A stretch of 64,000 nt of DNA from Vibrio coralliilyticus (GTDB lineage Bacteria; Pseudomonadota; Gammaproteobacteria; Enterobacterales; Vibrionaceae), in assembly GCF_024449095.1 (NCBI RefSeq), contig NZ_CP024627.1:1798001-1862000 (forward strand), read 5' to 3'. The notes under the pieces are model-generated. The model made no database searches. It had not been told where the DNA came from and saw only the letters and a program-made list of their open reading frames with translations. The position numbers and the translations under genes are program-made. Of the stretch, positions 24,897 through 33,749 are shown one piece after another; position 1 is the first letter of the stretch; every line of letters begins with the position of its first letter.

Positions 24897-25762
24897 ACAT
24901 ACACGCTAGGTAGCTGAATGTTTTGGTGAATCAGTGGCCGTAAAGCATCATGAAACTGCAACATTTGCGATTCAGTGCATTTCGGCCACTCTAACGCTTT
25001 ACCCATTACTCCATGATGCTGAAACGCATTAAGCCGCACATTAACGCTATCAGGCAACGTATTAATAAGACGTGCTACTTCTGTGACTTCTTTGTCCAGA
25101 TCGCTTCGGTTCGGGATATGGAGTAAGCGAAGCTCGTGCAATTTCTGCTTCTCAGCCAAATAACGTATTGATTGAACCACCTTGTGATTATCACGGCCAA
25201 CCAACCAGTGATGTGTCTCTTCCTGCCATGACTTCAAGTCAATCATTGCGCCATCAAGATAAGGAAGCACTCGATCCCAGCCCGACTGACTTAAGTACCC
25301 ATTACTGTCTATAAAGCACGTAAGATGGCTAAGTTCCGAATCGGCTTTGATGCATTTGAATAATTCTATGATGAAAGGTAACTGCATTGTTGCTTCGCCA
25401 CCCGAGATCGTGATGCCGCTGATAAACCATTTTTGCTCATTTATCAGCTCAATGATTTCTGATACCGAGTAGTGACTTACTTTAGGGCTAGAACGATGTG
25501 TGCACACATCAATGCACTGATCGCAATGCGTACATTTACTCTCATCCCATACAACTTTCTGGTTCGTGTCGAACGACAGAGCATTTTCCGGACACCCTTC
25601 GACACAATCCCCACAGTGATTACAATAATTAATCGTATGGGGATTATGGCAGTTAATGCAGTTAAAATTGCACCCCTGTAGGAAAAGGACCAGTCGGTTA
25701 CCTGGCCCATCCACGCACGAGAACTTGAGGATACGGCTAACGATGGCCTGCCTTTCGCTCAT
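24893..25762 (-). CDS. yjjW: YjjW, glycyl-radical enzyme activating protein
   Basis: This encodes 289 residues of the radical SAM superfamily. The 4Fe-4S motif is CNFNCINC (C-x3-C-x2-C), preceded by SCVDGPGNRLVLFLQG, and two ferredoxin-like clusters follow (CNHCGDCVEGC and CTHCDQCIDVC). These extra clusters mark the GRE activases. It should abstract hydrogen from a glycine of YjjI using SAM under anoxia. It is downstream of yjjI and ends the operon. Confidence 0.9.
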   Translation of the reverse strand: MSERQAIVSRILKFSCVDGPGNRLVLFLQGCNFNCINCHNPHTINYCNHCGDCVEGCPENALSFDTNQKVVWDESKCTHCDQCIDVCTHRSSPKVSHYSVSEIIELINEQKWFISGITISGGEATMQLPFIIELFKCIKADSELSHLTCFIDSNGYLSQSGWDRVLPYLDGAMIDLKSWQEETHHWLVGRDNHKVVQSIRYLAEKQKLHELRLLHIPNRSDLDKEVTEVARLINTLPDSVNVRLNAFQHHGVMGKALEWPKCTESQMLQFHDALRPLIHQNIQLPSVYV

Positions 25763-25771
25763 ATGCTTACC

Positions 25772-27313
25772 CTATTTGTAAACAGGCTGACTTTCCATAC
25801 TCACTACTCGTGGAGCCCGATCTAGGATCCCAGTATTGTTGGCGGCTTCTGCGCCAAGGAAAGTCGTATTCTTGCGCGACCCCTGATCTGAGAACTTCTC
25901 TATATCTGACAGTTTGATCATATAGCCAGTAACTCGCACCAAATCATTCGAAGCAACATTAGCCGTAAATTCCCTAAACCCTAGATTCAATGCTCCCTTA
26001 CACAGATTAAACATGGCTTCTGGGTTTGATTTCACCGTTTCGTCTATTGTCAGAATGTCACTTATACCAGAGATGTAATGCTGATGGTGCTTTGCGGTCG
26101 CTTGCACATAAGCGACAGGGTCTGGCTCGGTGCCATATGGAATGCGAACCCCCGGAGTCACTCCTTCATCAAGGCTTATTCCCCCTTGAGCATGTAGAAG
26201 CGCCTTGCCTTCAAGGCCGTATTTCACCTCTGAACCTTGCACGATTTCAGCCAGTTTCTCAGAAATTAGGTGGCCTAGCTCGTTCGCTTCTAAATCGTGC
26301 CCATAGCAACCCTTTTCTCCCGACTTCTCCATAAGAAGATTAACCGCTTCAGCCATACCGTAGATGCCAAACATTGGCGCAAAACGCGCTTCGTCAATCA
26401 AACCTTCTTTGGTTAAGAAGCCTTTAAAGAAATTTGACTTCTCATGCAAATGTGAACTTCGTGAGTCCATCAGCTCAACCATTAATTCACTGTAATAAGG
26501 CAGCAGTTGATTGAGAAAGTCTTCAGTGTCTGATGCTAGGTTCGCCAACAGCTTAAGGTTCATTCTGACTAGAGTGTTCGACCCACCAGCCAAAGGCAGA
26601 GAATTGTAACAACTCACAATACCAAATCGCTTCTCGCCGTAGCTACTCGCGTGCATTGGATAGTTCGCAATATGAGGTTTACTGCACTCACAAATGTTAC
26701 TGGTTGCCTGACGTAACAAGTCATCTGGTGTCACGTTCGGGTCATACATAAAGGTCAGATTTGGCGCGATTTGCTTGAGCTCAGCGTCTATCTTCAAGAT
26801 CGTCCGACAAATAATATTATCCGAGGGGCCAATATTAACGTGCATAAAAGCATCAGGCAGAGTTCGATCTAGCATGATCCAAAATCGTTTGAGCTTCTGA
26901 TAAATCGCCTGCTCACTTAATTCACCCACGTAAGGTAACAGTACATCATCAAGCTGGCCTAGATATACCGGGATATTGGTCACTGACGGCACATGATGAT
27001 AAATGATGGTCAGCAAGTTGATTGCATCGTCAAAATCACTCGCAGGTTCAAGCTCTAAATACTCAGAGCCTTGCTGAAGAAACTTGGCATAATCAGGCAA
27101 GACATAGCGCGGTTTAAATGGTGCGTGACCTTCAAACATGTCGCAAACAATGCCTTCTTCCATTGCAAGACGGACAGGCTCTGAGACAGGCATATAAGGG
27201 AGGCTTGCCTCTGCTTCTAAGGCTAAGAATTGATTCTTCTGTTTAGGGTTTAATTTGGCATCAGTGACAATTTCTTGTACACGTTGTTGGAAAGAGTTGA
27301 GAGCTTCAGACAT
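25772..27313 (-). CDS. yjjI: YjjI family glycyl radical enzyme
   Basis: This encodes 513 residues, shorter than PFL. Near the C-terminus, VRVTGYMIKLSDIEKF carries the probable radical glycine (Gly463, 50 residues from the end), as is usual for this class. The candidate active-site cysteine is in FGIVSCYNSLPLAGG. The biochemical reaction of YjjI is not established. The ATG follows AATAAGGAA, and a dyad TTGAAA-tatc-TTTCAA (27369-27384) lies upstream. Confidence 0.9.
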   Translation of the reverse strand: MSEALNSFQQRVQEIVTDAKLNPKQKNQFLALEAEASLPYMPVSEPVRLAMEEGIVCDMFEGHAPFKPRYVLPDYAKFLQQGSEYLELEPASDFDDAINLLTIIYHHVPSVTNIPVYLGQLDDVLLPYVGELSEQAIYQKLKRFWIMLDRTLPDAFMHVNIGPSDNIICRTILKIDAELKQIAPNLTFMYDPNVTPDDLLRQATSNICECSKPHIANYPMHASSYGEKRFGIVSCYNSLPLAGGSNTLVRMNLKLLANLASDTEDFLNQLLPYYSELMVELMDSRSSHLHEKSNFFKGFLTKEGLIDEARFAPMFGIYGMAEAVNLLMEKSGEKGCYGHDLEANELGHLISEKLAEIVQGSEVKYGLEGKALLHAQGGISLDEGVTPGVRIPYGTEPDPVAYVQATAKHHQHYISGISDILTIDETVKSNPEAMFNLCKGALNLGFREFTANVASNDLVRVTGYMIKLSDIEKFSDQGSRKNTTFLGAEAANNTGILDRAPRVVSMESQPVYK

Positions 27314-27368
27314 TGTCTATTCCTTATTGTTTTTAAGGATTTTAAACGTCTACTCTCCATGTCGACAA

Positions 27369-27384
27369 TTGAAATATCTTTCAA
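27369..27384. promoter_or_regulatory. Palindrome in the yjjI upstream region
   Basis: ttgaaatatctttcaa is a 6-bp dyad with a 4-base centre lying about 60 bases before the yjjI start. It resembles an FNR/CRP-type dyad in style but does not match the FNR consensus TTGAT-N4-ATCAA, so the regulator is unknown. Confidence 0.3.
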
Positions 27385-27416
27385 CCTTCTTTTCCATTTT
27401 GGAAATCAAAGCAAAT

Positions 27417-27453
27417 AAAAAAAGACTCAGTAGCAACCGAGTCTTTTGTTTTT
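27417..27453. terminator. Terminator between the chemoreceptor and yjjI
   Basis: An 8-bp stem (aaagactc / gagtcttt) with a 10-nt loop is flanked by an A run on one side and a T run on the other, so it should end the leftward chemoreceptor transcript. Confidence 0.82.
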
Positions 27454-27464
27454 TAATTAGGCAC

Positions 27465-29348
27465 TTAAAGCTTAAATCGACCAATTTCTTGTTCAAGCTC
27501 GTACGAAAGCTCTGAAAGCTGAGCGGCTTGAGCTGCAGCATCATGAGCTTCATCCGCAAGCTCATTTGATACGTCTCGGATACCCACTGTGTTACGTGTA
27601 ATTTCAGACGTTACCGATGCTTGCTCTTCTGCTGCAGACGCAATCTGTGTGGCCATATCGCTGATTTGCTCAACCGCTGATTGAATTTGAGTTAAGCTGA
27701 CCGCTGCTGAATCCGCGTCAGTCACACTGGTGTCTGCAAGCTGGCGGCTATCACCCATAATGCTTACCGCTTTGCCAGTGGTATTTTGGAGTGTTTCAAT
27801 CATCTGTTGAATTTCTTGCGTCGAGGCATGTGTGCGCTGGCTTAGAACTCGAACTTCATCAGCAACGACTGCGAAACCACGACCTTGTTCACCAGCACGC
27901 GCCGCCTCAATCGCCGCATTCAGAGCAAGCAGGTTCGTTTGCTCAGCGATATCTTGGATGGTCGAAAGAATCGTACTGATGCTGTTACCGTGAGCTTCCA
28001 ACTCTTGGATCACATCCGTTGCAACTTGAACTTCTTGTGCCAGATTCTGAATTGAAGACTGAGTCTGCACAACCTGCTTGCCACCATGAACACACGCCGT
28101 CACCGCCTCCGTTGAGTTTTGTGCGGTATTGTCTGCATTGCCTGCGATTTCTTGGGTTGCAGCGGCCATTTCATTAATCGCAGTCGCAACCATGTTAATT
28201 TCATCTTGCTGGAGACGAATACGTGCGCTGCGCTCTTCGGCGTGCTCTGCCGTCTGCTTAGCTTGTTCAGACAGTGACGCTGATACATGACTTAGCTTAG
28301 AGACCATGACATGCATATTGCCAACAAAGGTGTTGAAGTTCGTCGCTAGCTGGCCGACTTCATCATCGCTGCGTGGCTCAAGGCGCTGTGTGAGATCCCC
28401 TTCACCAGAGGCAATTTCTTCAAGTGCTTGAGAGACACGTCCAAGATCGCGGAACAAGAAACTCACTAGCCAAGACACAACAGCGATAACAACGATTGTG
28501 ATAATCGTTGCCGTCAGCAGTAAGTTTTTCAGTAATGCGGTGTGCGCTGCTTCTTCTGTTTGACGGTCCATTTCAATAGCAAAAATCCACTGTGTGCCCG
28601 GAACCTTTTTGAAGAAGTAGAACTTTTCTTGCCCTTTACGTTCAATGATTTCCATGACACCAGAATTCGCCGCTTGCTCGATAGCATTCATGGTTAGCTT
28701 TTTAGATAGCGTATTCACCGGCTTCAGGGAAAGATCTTTGTTCGGGTGCGCGAGGAATGTACCGTTTTGCGTGTCAATCAACATCGCATAGGCATTTTCA
28801 CCGGCATCTAAGTTGATAACGTCGTCGATCAGCTGGTCAATCAATACATCCGCACCAACAACACCCACCAATTGGCCATTACGACGAACGGGCTCGGCAA
28901 TGGTCACTAAGAGTGCATTGGTAATCGCATCTTTATACGCTGTAGTTATGATCTGGCGACCAGATGCATTCGCATCTTTATACCAAGGGCGAACTCGCGG
29001 ATCGTAGTCGGCACGGTTACGCTCAGGGTGAGAGCGGAACATCTCACCTTGTGGCGTACCTAGGAAAATATCGTCAAATCCGCCCGCTTTACGAGCTTGT
29101 TGAAGAAAAGGCACAACCTCTTGCTCTTGACTGTAATCATTGAACGCTTTGGCAATATCTTTACGAATGGCAATCCAGTCAGAAATTCCTTCCGAAGCAG
29201 CAGTCGCTAGACTCTCTGCTCGGGCATTAACGCCGTTACGAGTTTGTTGAAAAAGTTGGTCGGCAGAAAGCCAAGTAAGTGCACTCGCCATTAGCACAAC
29301 GGCTAATAAGCTGGCACCGATGAGTTTTTGTTTCAGTGACAGTTTCAT
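27465..29348 (-). CDS. Methyl-accepting chemotaxis protein with dCache amino-acid-type sensor
   Basis: This encodes 627 residues: TM1 (about 8-27), a periplasmic double-Cache domain (about 35-275), TM2 (about 280-300), HAMP (about 300-355) and a 40-helical-heptad-type MCP signalling domain whose hairpin tip is [20 protein letters not shown]. The Cache domain shows the residue pattern known for amino-acid binding: Tyr115, Arg120, Trp122, Tyr123, Asp125, Tyr138 and Asp167. It is therefore predicted to sense amino acids or amines; this rests on motif reading only. A terminator follows. Confidence 0.88.
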   Translation of the reverse strand: MKLSLKQKLIGASLLAVVLMASALTWLSADQLFQQTRNGVNARAESLATAASEGISDWIAIRKDIAKAFNDYSQEQEVVPFLQQARKAGGFDDIFLGTPQGEMFRSHPERNRADYDPRVRPWYKDANASGRQIITTAYKDAITNALLVTIAEPVRRNGQLVGVVGADVLIDQLIDDVINLDAGENAYAMLIDTQNGTFLAHPNKDLSLKPVNTLSKKLTMNAIEQAANSGVMEIIERKGQEKFYFFKKVPGTQWIFAIEMDRQTEEAAHTALLKNLLLTATIITIVVIAVVSWLVSFLFRDLGRVSQALEEIASGEGDLTQRLEPRSDDEVGQLATNFNTFVGNMHVMVSKLSHVSASLSEQAKQTAEHAEERSARIRLQQDEINMVATAINEMAAATQEIAGNADNTAQNSTEAVTACVHGGKQVVQTQSSIQNLAQEVQVATDVIQELEAHGNSISTILSTIQDIAEQTNLLALNAAIEAARAGEQGRGFAVVADEVRVLSQRTHASTQEIQQMIETLQNTTGKAVSIMGDSRQLADTSVTDADSAAVSLTQIQSAVEQISDMATQIASAAEEQASVTSEITRNTVGIRDVSNELADEAHDAAAQAAQLSELSYELEQEIGRFKL

Positions 29349-29656
29349 AATAGTTAATAATATTTGTGGAACAGACAGAGACTGCGAATTTTATAGACTA
29401 TTTATCATTCATGCACGTAATATTATTGAAATATTATTTAGCTGTAACTGACTGTATTAACGCTATTTTTTTGGCGTCATACCTTTGTCACTAATAGTGT
29501 TACCAATAATTTATAAAAAGCCTATTTGCTCTCTAAGTTTGGCTGTATATTTTAAATAATGAGAGGTCCATTTCACCTTTACTATTGGTTACTTAACTAA
29601 AACTCTGGATATAAAAAAGCCGGGTCGCTGCCCGGCTTTGAAGATAATGTCAACGA
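29349..29656. other. Intergenic region between the chemoreceptor and gyrA ends
   Basis: These 308 AT-rich bases hold the promoter region of the chemoreceptor and the gyrA terminator. No gene or recognisable operator was seen; a sigma-28 type promoter was looked for and not found. Confidence 0.4.
29613..29639 (-). terminator. Intrinsic terminator of gyrA
   Basis: A 9-bp GC-rich stem (aaagccggg / cccggcttt) with a 6-nt loop ends in six U residues on the minus strand, 18 bases after the gyrA stop. Confidence 0.92.
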
Positions 29657-32287
29657 TTATTCTTGTTCGTCTGTATCCGTCTCTGAGGTTGATTCTGGTG
29701 CAGCTTGGGCCGTTTCCCCTTCCTGACCTTCCATTTCCTCACCTTCTGGTAAGTCCACTTCTTCAACTTCATCGATACGCTGCAGACCTACAACGTTCTC
29801 GTCTTCGGCAGTTCGGATAAGAGTGACACCTTGCGTATTACGACCTACTTGGCTCACTTCCGCAACACGTGTACGAACCAGAGTACCAGCGTCGGTGATC
29901 ATCATCATCTCATCGCCTTCTTCTACTTGTACCGCTCCGACTACAGGACCATTACGCTCAGATACTTTGATGGACACAACACCTTGAGTCGCGCGGCCCT
30001 TCGTTGGGTATTCTGCAAGTTCTGTACGTTTACCGTAACCGTTTTGTGTCACAGTCAGAATATCACCTTCGTTCGAAGGAACAATCAGTGAAACCACCTG
30101 ATCATCTTCGGCAAGCTTCATACCACGAACACCGGCAGCGGTACGACCCATAGCACGGACTTTGTCTTCGCTAAAGCGAACCACTTTACCTGCTTGAGAG
30201 AACAACATGATGTCACTATCACCGTTGGTGATATCAACACCAATGAGTGAATCATCTTCACGTAGGTTGACCGCAATCAGACCATTAGAACGTACGTTCG
30301 CAAACTGATCTAAAGACGTCTTCTTAACCGTTCCATCACCGGTGGCCATGAAGATGAACTTCTCTGGGCTAAATTCTGAAACAGGTAGAATCGCGGTAAT
30401 ACGTTCGCCTTCTTCAAGAGGAAGAATATTGACGATTGGCTTACCACGCGCAGTACGACTTGCTAACGGTAATTGGTAGACTTTCAGACGGTAAGTTTTA
30501 CCGCGAGTCGAGAAACATAAGATGTTGTCGTGAGTATTCGCAACGAGAAGACGTTCGATATAATCTTCGTCTTTCATCTTAGTTGCACTCTTACCTTTAC
30601 CACCACGACGCTGAGCCTCATAATCGCTTAGGATTTGGTACTTAACGTAACCTGCGTTCGAAAGGGTCACAACCACATCTTCGCGCGCAATCAGCTCTTC
30701 CATGTCAATGTCATGGCTTGCTGCTGTAATTTCAGTACGGCGTGCATCACCAAAACTGTCACGAACGGCTTCTAGCTCTTCACGGATGACTTCCATCAAA
30801 CGCTCGGTGCTTGCAAGAATGTGCATTAGCTCTGCAATTTCATCTAGTAGCGCTTTGTACTCATCAAGAATCTTCTCGTGCTCAAGACCGGTCAATTTGT
30901 GTAGACGTAGGTCAAGAATTGCTTGCGCTTGCTGCTCAGTTAAGAAGTACTGACCATCACGAATACCATATTGGTCTTCTAGCCATTCAGGGCGAGCTGC
31001 ATCGGTACCTGCTCGTTCAAGCATTGCTGCAACATTACCCAAATCCCATCCACGAGCAACAAGGCCAGCCTTCGCTTCTGCCGGTGTTGGCGCTTTACGG
31101 ATAAGGTCAATGATCTCATCAATGTTGGCCAGTGCTAAAGCAAGACCTTCAAGGATGTGTGCACGCTCACGTGCTTTACGCAATTCATAGATAGTACGAC
31201 GAGTCACCACTTCACGGCGGTGATCAACGAAGCACTTCAACATGTCTTTCAGATTGAATAGCTGCGGCTGACCATTGTTCAGCGCAACCATGTTGATGCC
31301 GAAAGTCGTTTGTAATTGAGTGTTAGCGTATAGGTTGTTTAGAACCACTTCACCTACCGCATCACGCTTACACTCGATAACAATTCGCATACCGTCTTTA
31401 TCAGACTCGTCACGTAGTGCGCTGATGCCTTCAACTTTCTTATCTTTTACAAGCTCTGCGATCTTCTCAATCAAACGAGCTTTGTTCACTTGATATGGAA
31501 TCTCGGTAACAATAATGGTCTCTTTGCCATTCTTGTCTGCTTCAACTTCCGCTTTAGATCGCATGTAAATTTTACCGCGACCAGTCTTGTACGCGTCTAC
31601 GATGCCTTTACGGCCACTGATAAGCGCCGCAGTCGGGAAGTCAGGACCCGGAATGTAGTCCATAAGCTCATCAATAGTGATATCTTCATTATTGATGTAT
31701 GCAAGGCAACCATCAATCACCTCAGTTAAATTGTGAGGCGGAATGTTGGTTGCCATACCTACTGCGATACCAGAAGCACCGTTAACCAGCAGGTTAGGAA
31801 TTTTTGTCGGAAGAACCGCTGGGATTTGCTCTGTACCGTCATAGTTAGGTACATAATCAACGGTTTCTTTATCTAGGTCAGCCAGAAGCTCATGGGCGAT
31901 CTTCGCCATGCGAACTTCGGTATAACGCATTGCCGCCGCTGAGTCACCATCAATGGAACCAAAGTTACCTTGGCCATCAACAAGCATATAACGTAATGAG
32001 AACGGCTGAGCCATACGTACGATAGTATCGTACACAGCGCTATCACCGTGCGGGTGATATTTACCGATTACGTCGCCAACAACACGGGCAGATTTTTTGT
32101 ATGGTTTATTCCAGTCATTACCTAGCACATTCATCGCGAACAAAACGCGGCGGTGTACAGGCTTTAGGCCATCACGCACATCAGGAAGAGCACGACCAAC
32201 GATAACGGACATCGCATAGTCAAGGTACGAACCACGAAGCTCATCTTCAATGTTTACGGGCGTGATCTCTTTAGCTAGATCGCTCAT
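29657..32287 (-). CDS. gyrA: DNA gyrase subunit A
   Basis: This encodes 876 residues, the usual length. The catalytic Tyr122 lies in [10 protein letters not shown]. The quinolone-resistance region has the wild-type Ser83 and Asp87 ([10 protein letters not shown]). The GyrA box QRRGGKG and the six-bladed beta-pinwheel repeats occupy the C-terminal third, followed by an acidic tail. With GyrB it introduces negative supercoils. It is transcribed divergently from ubiG. Confidence 0.98.
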   Translation of the reverse strand: MSDLAKEITPVNIEDELRGSYLDYAMSVIVGRALPDVRDGLKPVHRRVLFAMNVLGNDWNKPYKKSARVVGDVIGKYHPHGDSAVYDTIVRMAQPFSLRYMLVDGQGNFGSIDGDSAAAMRYTEVRMAKIAHELLADLDKETVDYVPNYDGTEQIPAVLPTKIPNLLVNGASGIAVGMATNIPPHNLTEVIDGCLAYINNEDITIDELMDYIPGPDFPTAALISGRKGIVDAYKTGRGKIYMRSKAEVEADKNGKETIIVTEIPYQVNKARLIEKIAELVKDKKVEGISALRDESDKDGMRIVIECKRDAVGEVVLNNLYANTQLQTTFGINMVALNNGQPQLFNLKDMLKCFVDHRREVVTRRTIYELRKARERAHILEGLALALANIDEIIDLIRKAPTPAEAKAGLVARGWDLGNVAAMLERAGTDAARPEWLEDQYGIRDGQYFLTEQQAQAILDLRLHKLTGLEHEKILDEYKALLDEIAELMHILASTERLMEVIREELEAVRDSFGDARRTEITAASHDIDMEELIAREDVVVTLSNAGYVKYQILSDYEAQRRGGKGKSATKMKDEDYIERLLVANTHDNILCFSTRGKTYRLKVYQLPLASRTARGKPIVNILPLEEGERITAILPVSEFSPEKFIFMATGDGTVKKTSLDQFANVRSNGLIAVNLREDDSLIGVDITNGDSDIMLFSQAGKVVRFSEDKVRAMGRTAAGVRGMKLAEDDQVVSLIVPSNEGDILTVTQNGYGKRTELAEYPTKGRATQGVVSIKVSERNGPVVGAVQVEEGDEMMMITDAGTLVRTRVAEVSQVGRNTQGVTLIRTAEDENVVGLQRIDEVEEVDLPEGEEMEGQEGETAQAAPESTSETDTDEQE

Positions 32288-32574
32288 AGAGCCAATATCC
32301 CTCTATTTATAGATCGTATGTACAATACGTTTAAGGTGCAAAAATATAACACACAAATCAACAGTTCGGCATTACTTTCCCTCTCCTTTTATCAGGTTGT
32401 GAGCTTGGTTGTGAATCAAATGCTGAGAAATTGCACACTCTAGTTTTATCTTGCTGATTAATGGTTATATTTTCACCACCTCAAGAGAAAAGTGATCCTG
32501 TCTATGGAGTGTTGAGAGTTAGGAGTTATAATGCCTTCCAGTTTCAAGGAAGCCGGTTGCTAAGTAGAGTAGTT

Positions 32575-33282
32575 ATGACCCAGTCACAAAATGTCGATCC
32601 AAACGAAATTAAGAAGTTTGAAGAAATGGCCTCTCGATGGTGGGATTTGGAGGGAGAATTCAAGCCACTCCATCAAATTAACCCGCTACGTCTCAATTAC
32701 GTTCTGGATAATGCCGATGGTTTATTTGGCAAAACCGTCCTCGATGTTGGCTGTGGTGGAGGTATTCTTGCTGAGAGTATGGCGAAAGAAGGCGCAACAG
32801 TGACTGGACTTGATATGGGTAAAGAGCCGCTAGAGGTGGCTCGATTGCATGCACTGGAAACCGGTACTGAGCTGACTTATATTCAGAGTACAATTGAAGA
32901 TCACGCTGATGCACACCCAGAAAAATATGATGTCGTGACTTGTATGGAAATGCTGGAGCACGTTCCAAACCCTCAGTCAGTCATCAGCGCATGTGCAGCT
33001 TTGGTTAAACCCGGCGGCCATGTCTTTTTCTCAACATTGAATCGCAATTTTAAATCGTACCTATTCGCTATCGTTGGCGCAGAAAAGCTATTGCGTATTG
33101 TTCCAGAAGGTACCCACGATCATGAGAAGTTTATCCGCCCAGCGGAGTTGATAAAAATGATTGACCATACCGACCTAACCGAAATGGGAATTACTGGATT
33201 ACACTATAATCCCATCACGGATACCTATAAACTCGGTAACAAAGTTGACGTCAACTATATCGTTCATACGCAAAAGTTTTAA
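32575..33282 (+). CDS. ubiG: Ubiquinone biosynthesis O-methyltransferase
   Basis: This encodes 235 residues. The SAM-binding motif I is [20 protein letters not shown], and [12 protein letters not shown] is the UbiG post-motif. It performs the two O-methylations of ubiquinone precursors. The ATG at 32575 is chosen because [15 protein letters not shown] matches known N-termini; a longer frame from 32461 extends into the gyrA-ubiG spacer. Confidence 0.95.
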   Translation: MTQSQNVDPNEIKKFEEMASRWWDLEGEFKPLHQINPLRLNYVLDNADGLFGKTVLDVGCGGGILAESMAKEGATVTGLDMGKEPLEVARLHALETGTELTYIQSTIEDHADAHPEKYDVVTCMEMLEHVPNPQSVISACAALVKPGGHVFFSTLNRNFKSYLFAIVGAEKLLRIVPEGTHDHEKFIRPAELIKMIDHTDLTEMGITGLHYNPITDTYKLGNKVDVNYIVHTQKF

Positions 33283-33319
33283 TATTTAGACATACTATTC
33301 ATGTGACTAACCTATAGAG

Positions 33320-33348
33320 AGCGGTGGTATATATACCCCGCTTTTTTT
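33320..33348 (+). terminator. Intrinsic terminator after ubiG
   Basis: gcggtggtatatataccccgc folds into a stem (GCGG / CCGC enclosing GGTAT / ATACC) followed by seven T residues. Confidence 0.88.
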
Positions 33349-33548
33349 GTTGTTTTTCGCCCATTTTTGGGGCTCTGATTCCAAAATATACAGACTCAAA
33401 ATCACGCTCAGAATGACTGAAAGATCAAGGAATTTTTTTTTGTTTGTGGTTACTTATAAACCGATCCTAAAACGGTAATTTTATACAATCAATTAGACTC
33501 TAATCCCATCGGTTAGTATCCACTTACTGAAATTTTCAATTTTGTTAG

Positions 33549-33557
33549 TTATCCACA
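33549..33557 (+). promoter_or_regulatory. Perfect DnaA box upstream of nrdA
   Basis: ttatccaca is the exact high-affinity DnaA box. DnaA-dependent control of nrdAB is documented in E. coli. Here the box lies about 190 bases before the start codon. Confidence 0.75.
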
Positions 33558-33626
33558 AGTCATCCAAGATCTGTAACTTGAAAAGCACCATAGATAGCAC
33601 TATCTTGTAACTCGCACAGCAATGCA

Positions 33627-33663
33627 CCCCTATATGTTGTGTTTGGACTACAATATATAGATA
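33627..33663 (+). promoter_or_regulatory. Two NrdR-like boxes upstream of nrdA
   Basis: The first box cccctatatgttgtgt (33627-33642) matches the consensus ACAC-wATATw-GTGT at 13 of 16 positions. The second, ctacaatatatagata (33648-33663), matches at 11 of 16. Their centres are 21 bases apart, two helical turns, as expected for cooperative NrdR binding. Confidence 0.65.
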
Positions 33664-33749
33664 GACTTTGATCACAAAGCCGGAACAATTTTTACAAGAA
33701 TTACACGAAAACACGGCTTTTATCAGTTTTGTTAGGGAAATTAAGCAGA

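Larger units (their letters stand above)
33283..33749. other. Intergenic region before nrdA
   Basis: These 467 bases contain the ubiG terminator (33320-33348), a perfect DnaA box (33549-33557) and two NrdR-like boxes (33627-33663). No gene was seen. Confidence 0.5.

Noticed and set aside
27369..27384. FNR site upstream of yjjI
   Set aside because: The dyad has 6-base arms with a 4-base centre and lacks the TTGAT/ATCAA consensus, so it is only listed as a palindrome.
29349..29656. Sigma-28 flagellar promoter for the chemoreceptor
   Set aside because: No TAAA-N15-GCCGATAA-like pair was found in the upstream region.
29657..32287. Quinolone-resistance substitutions in gyrA
   Set aside because: Ser83 and Asp87 are both wild type.
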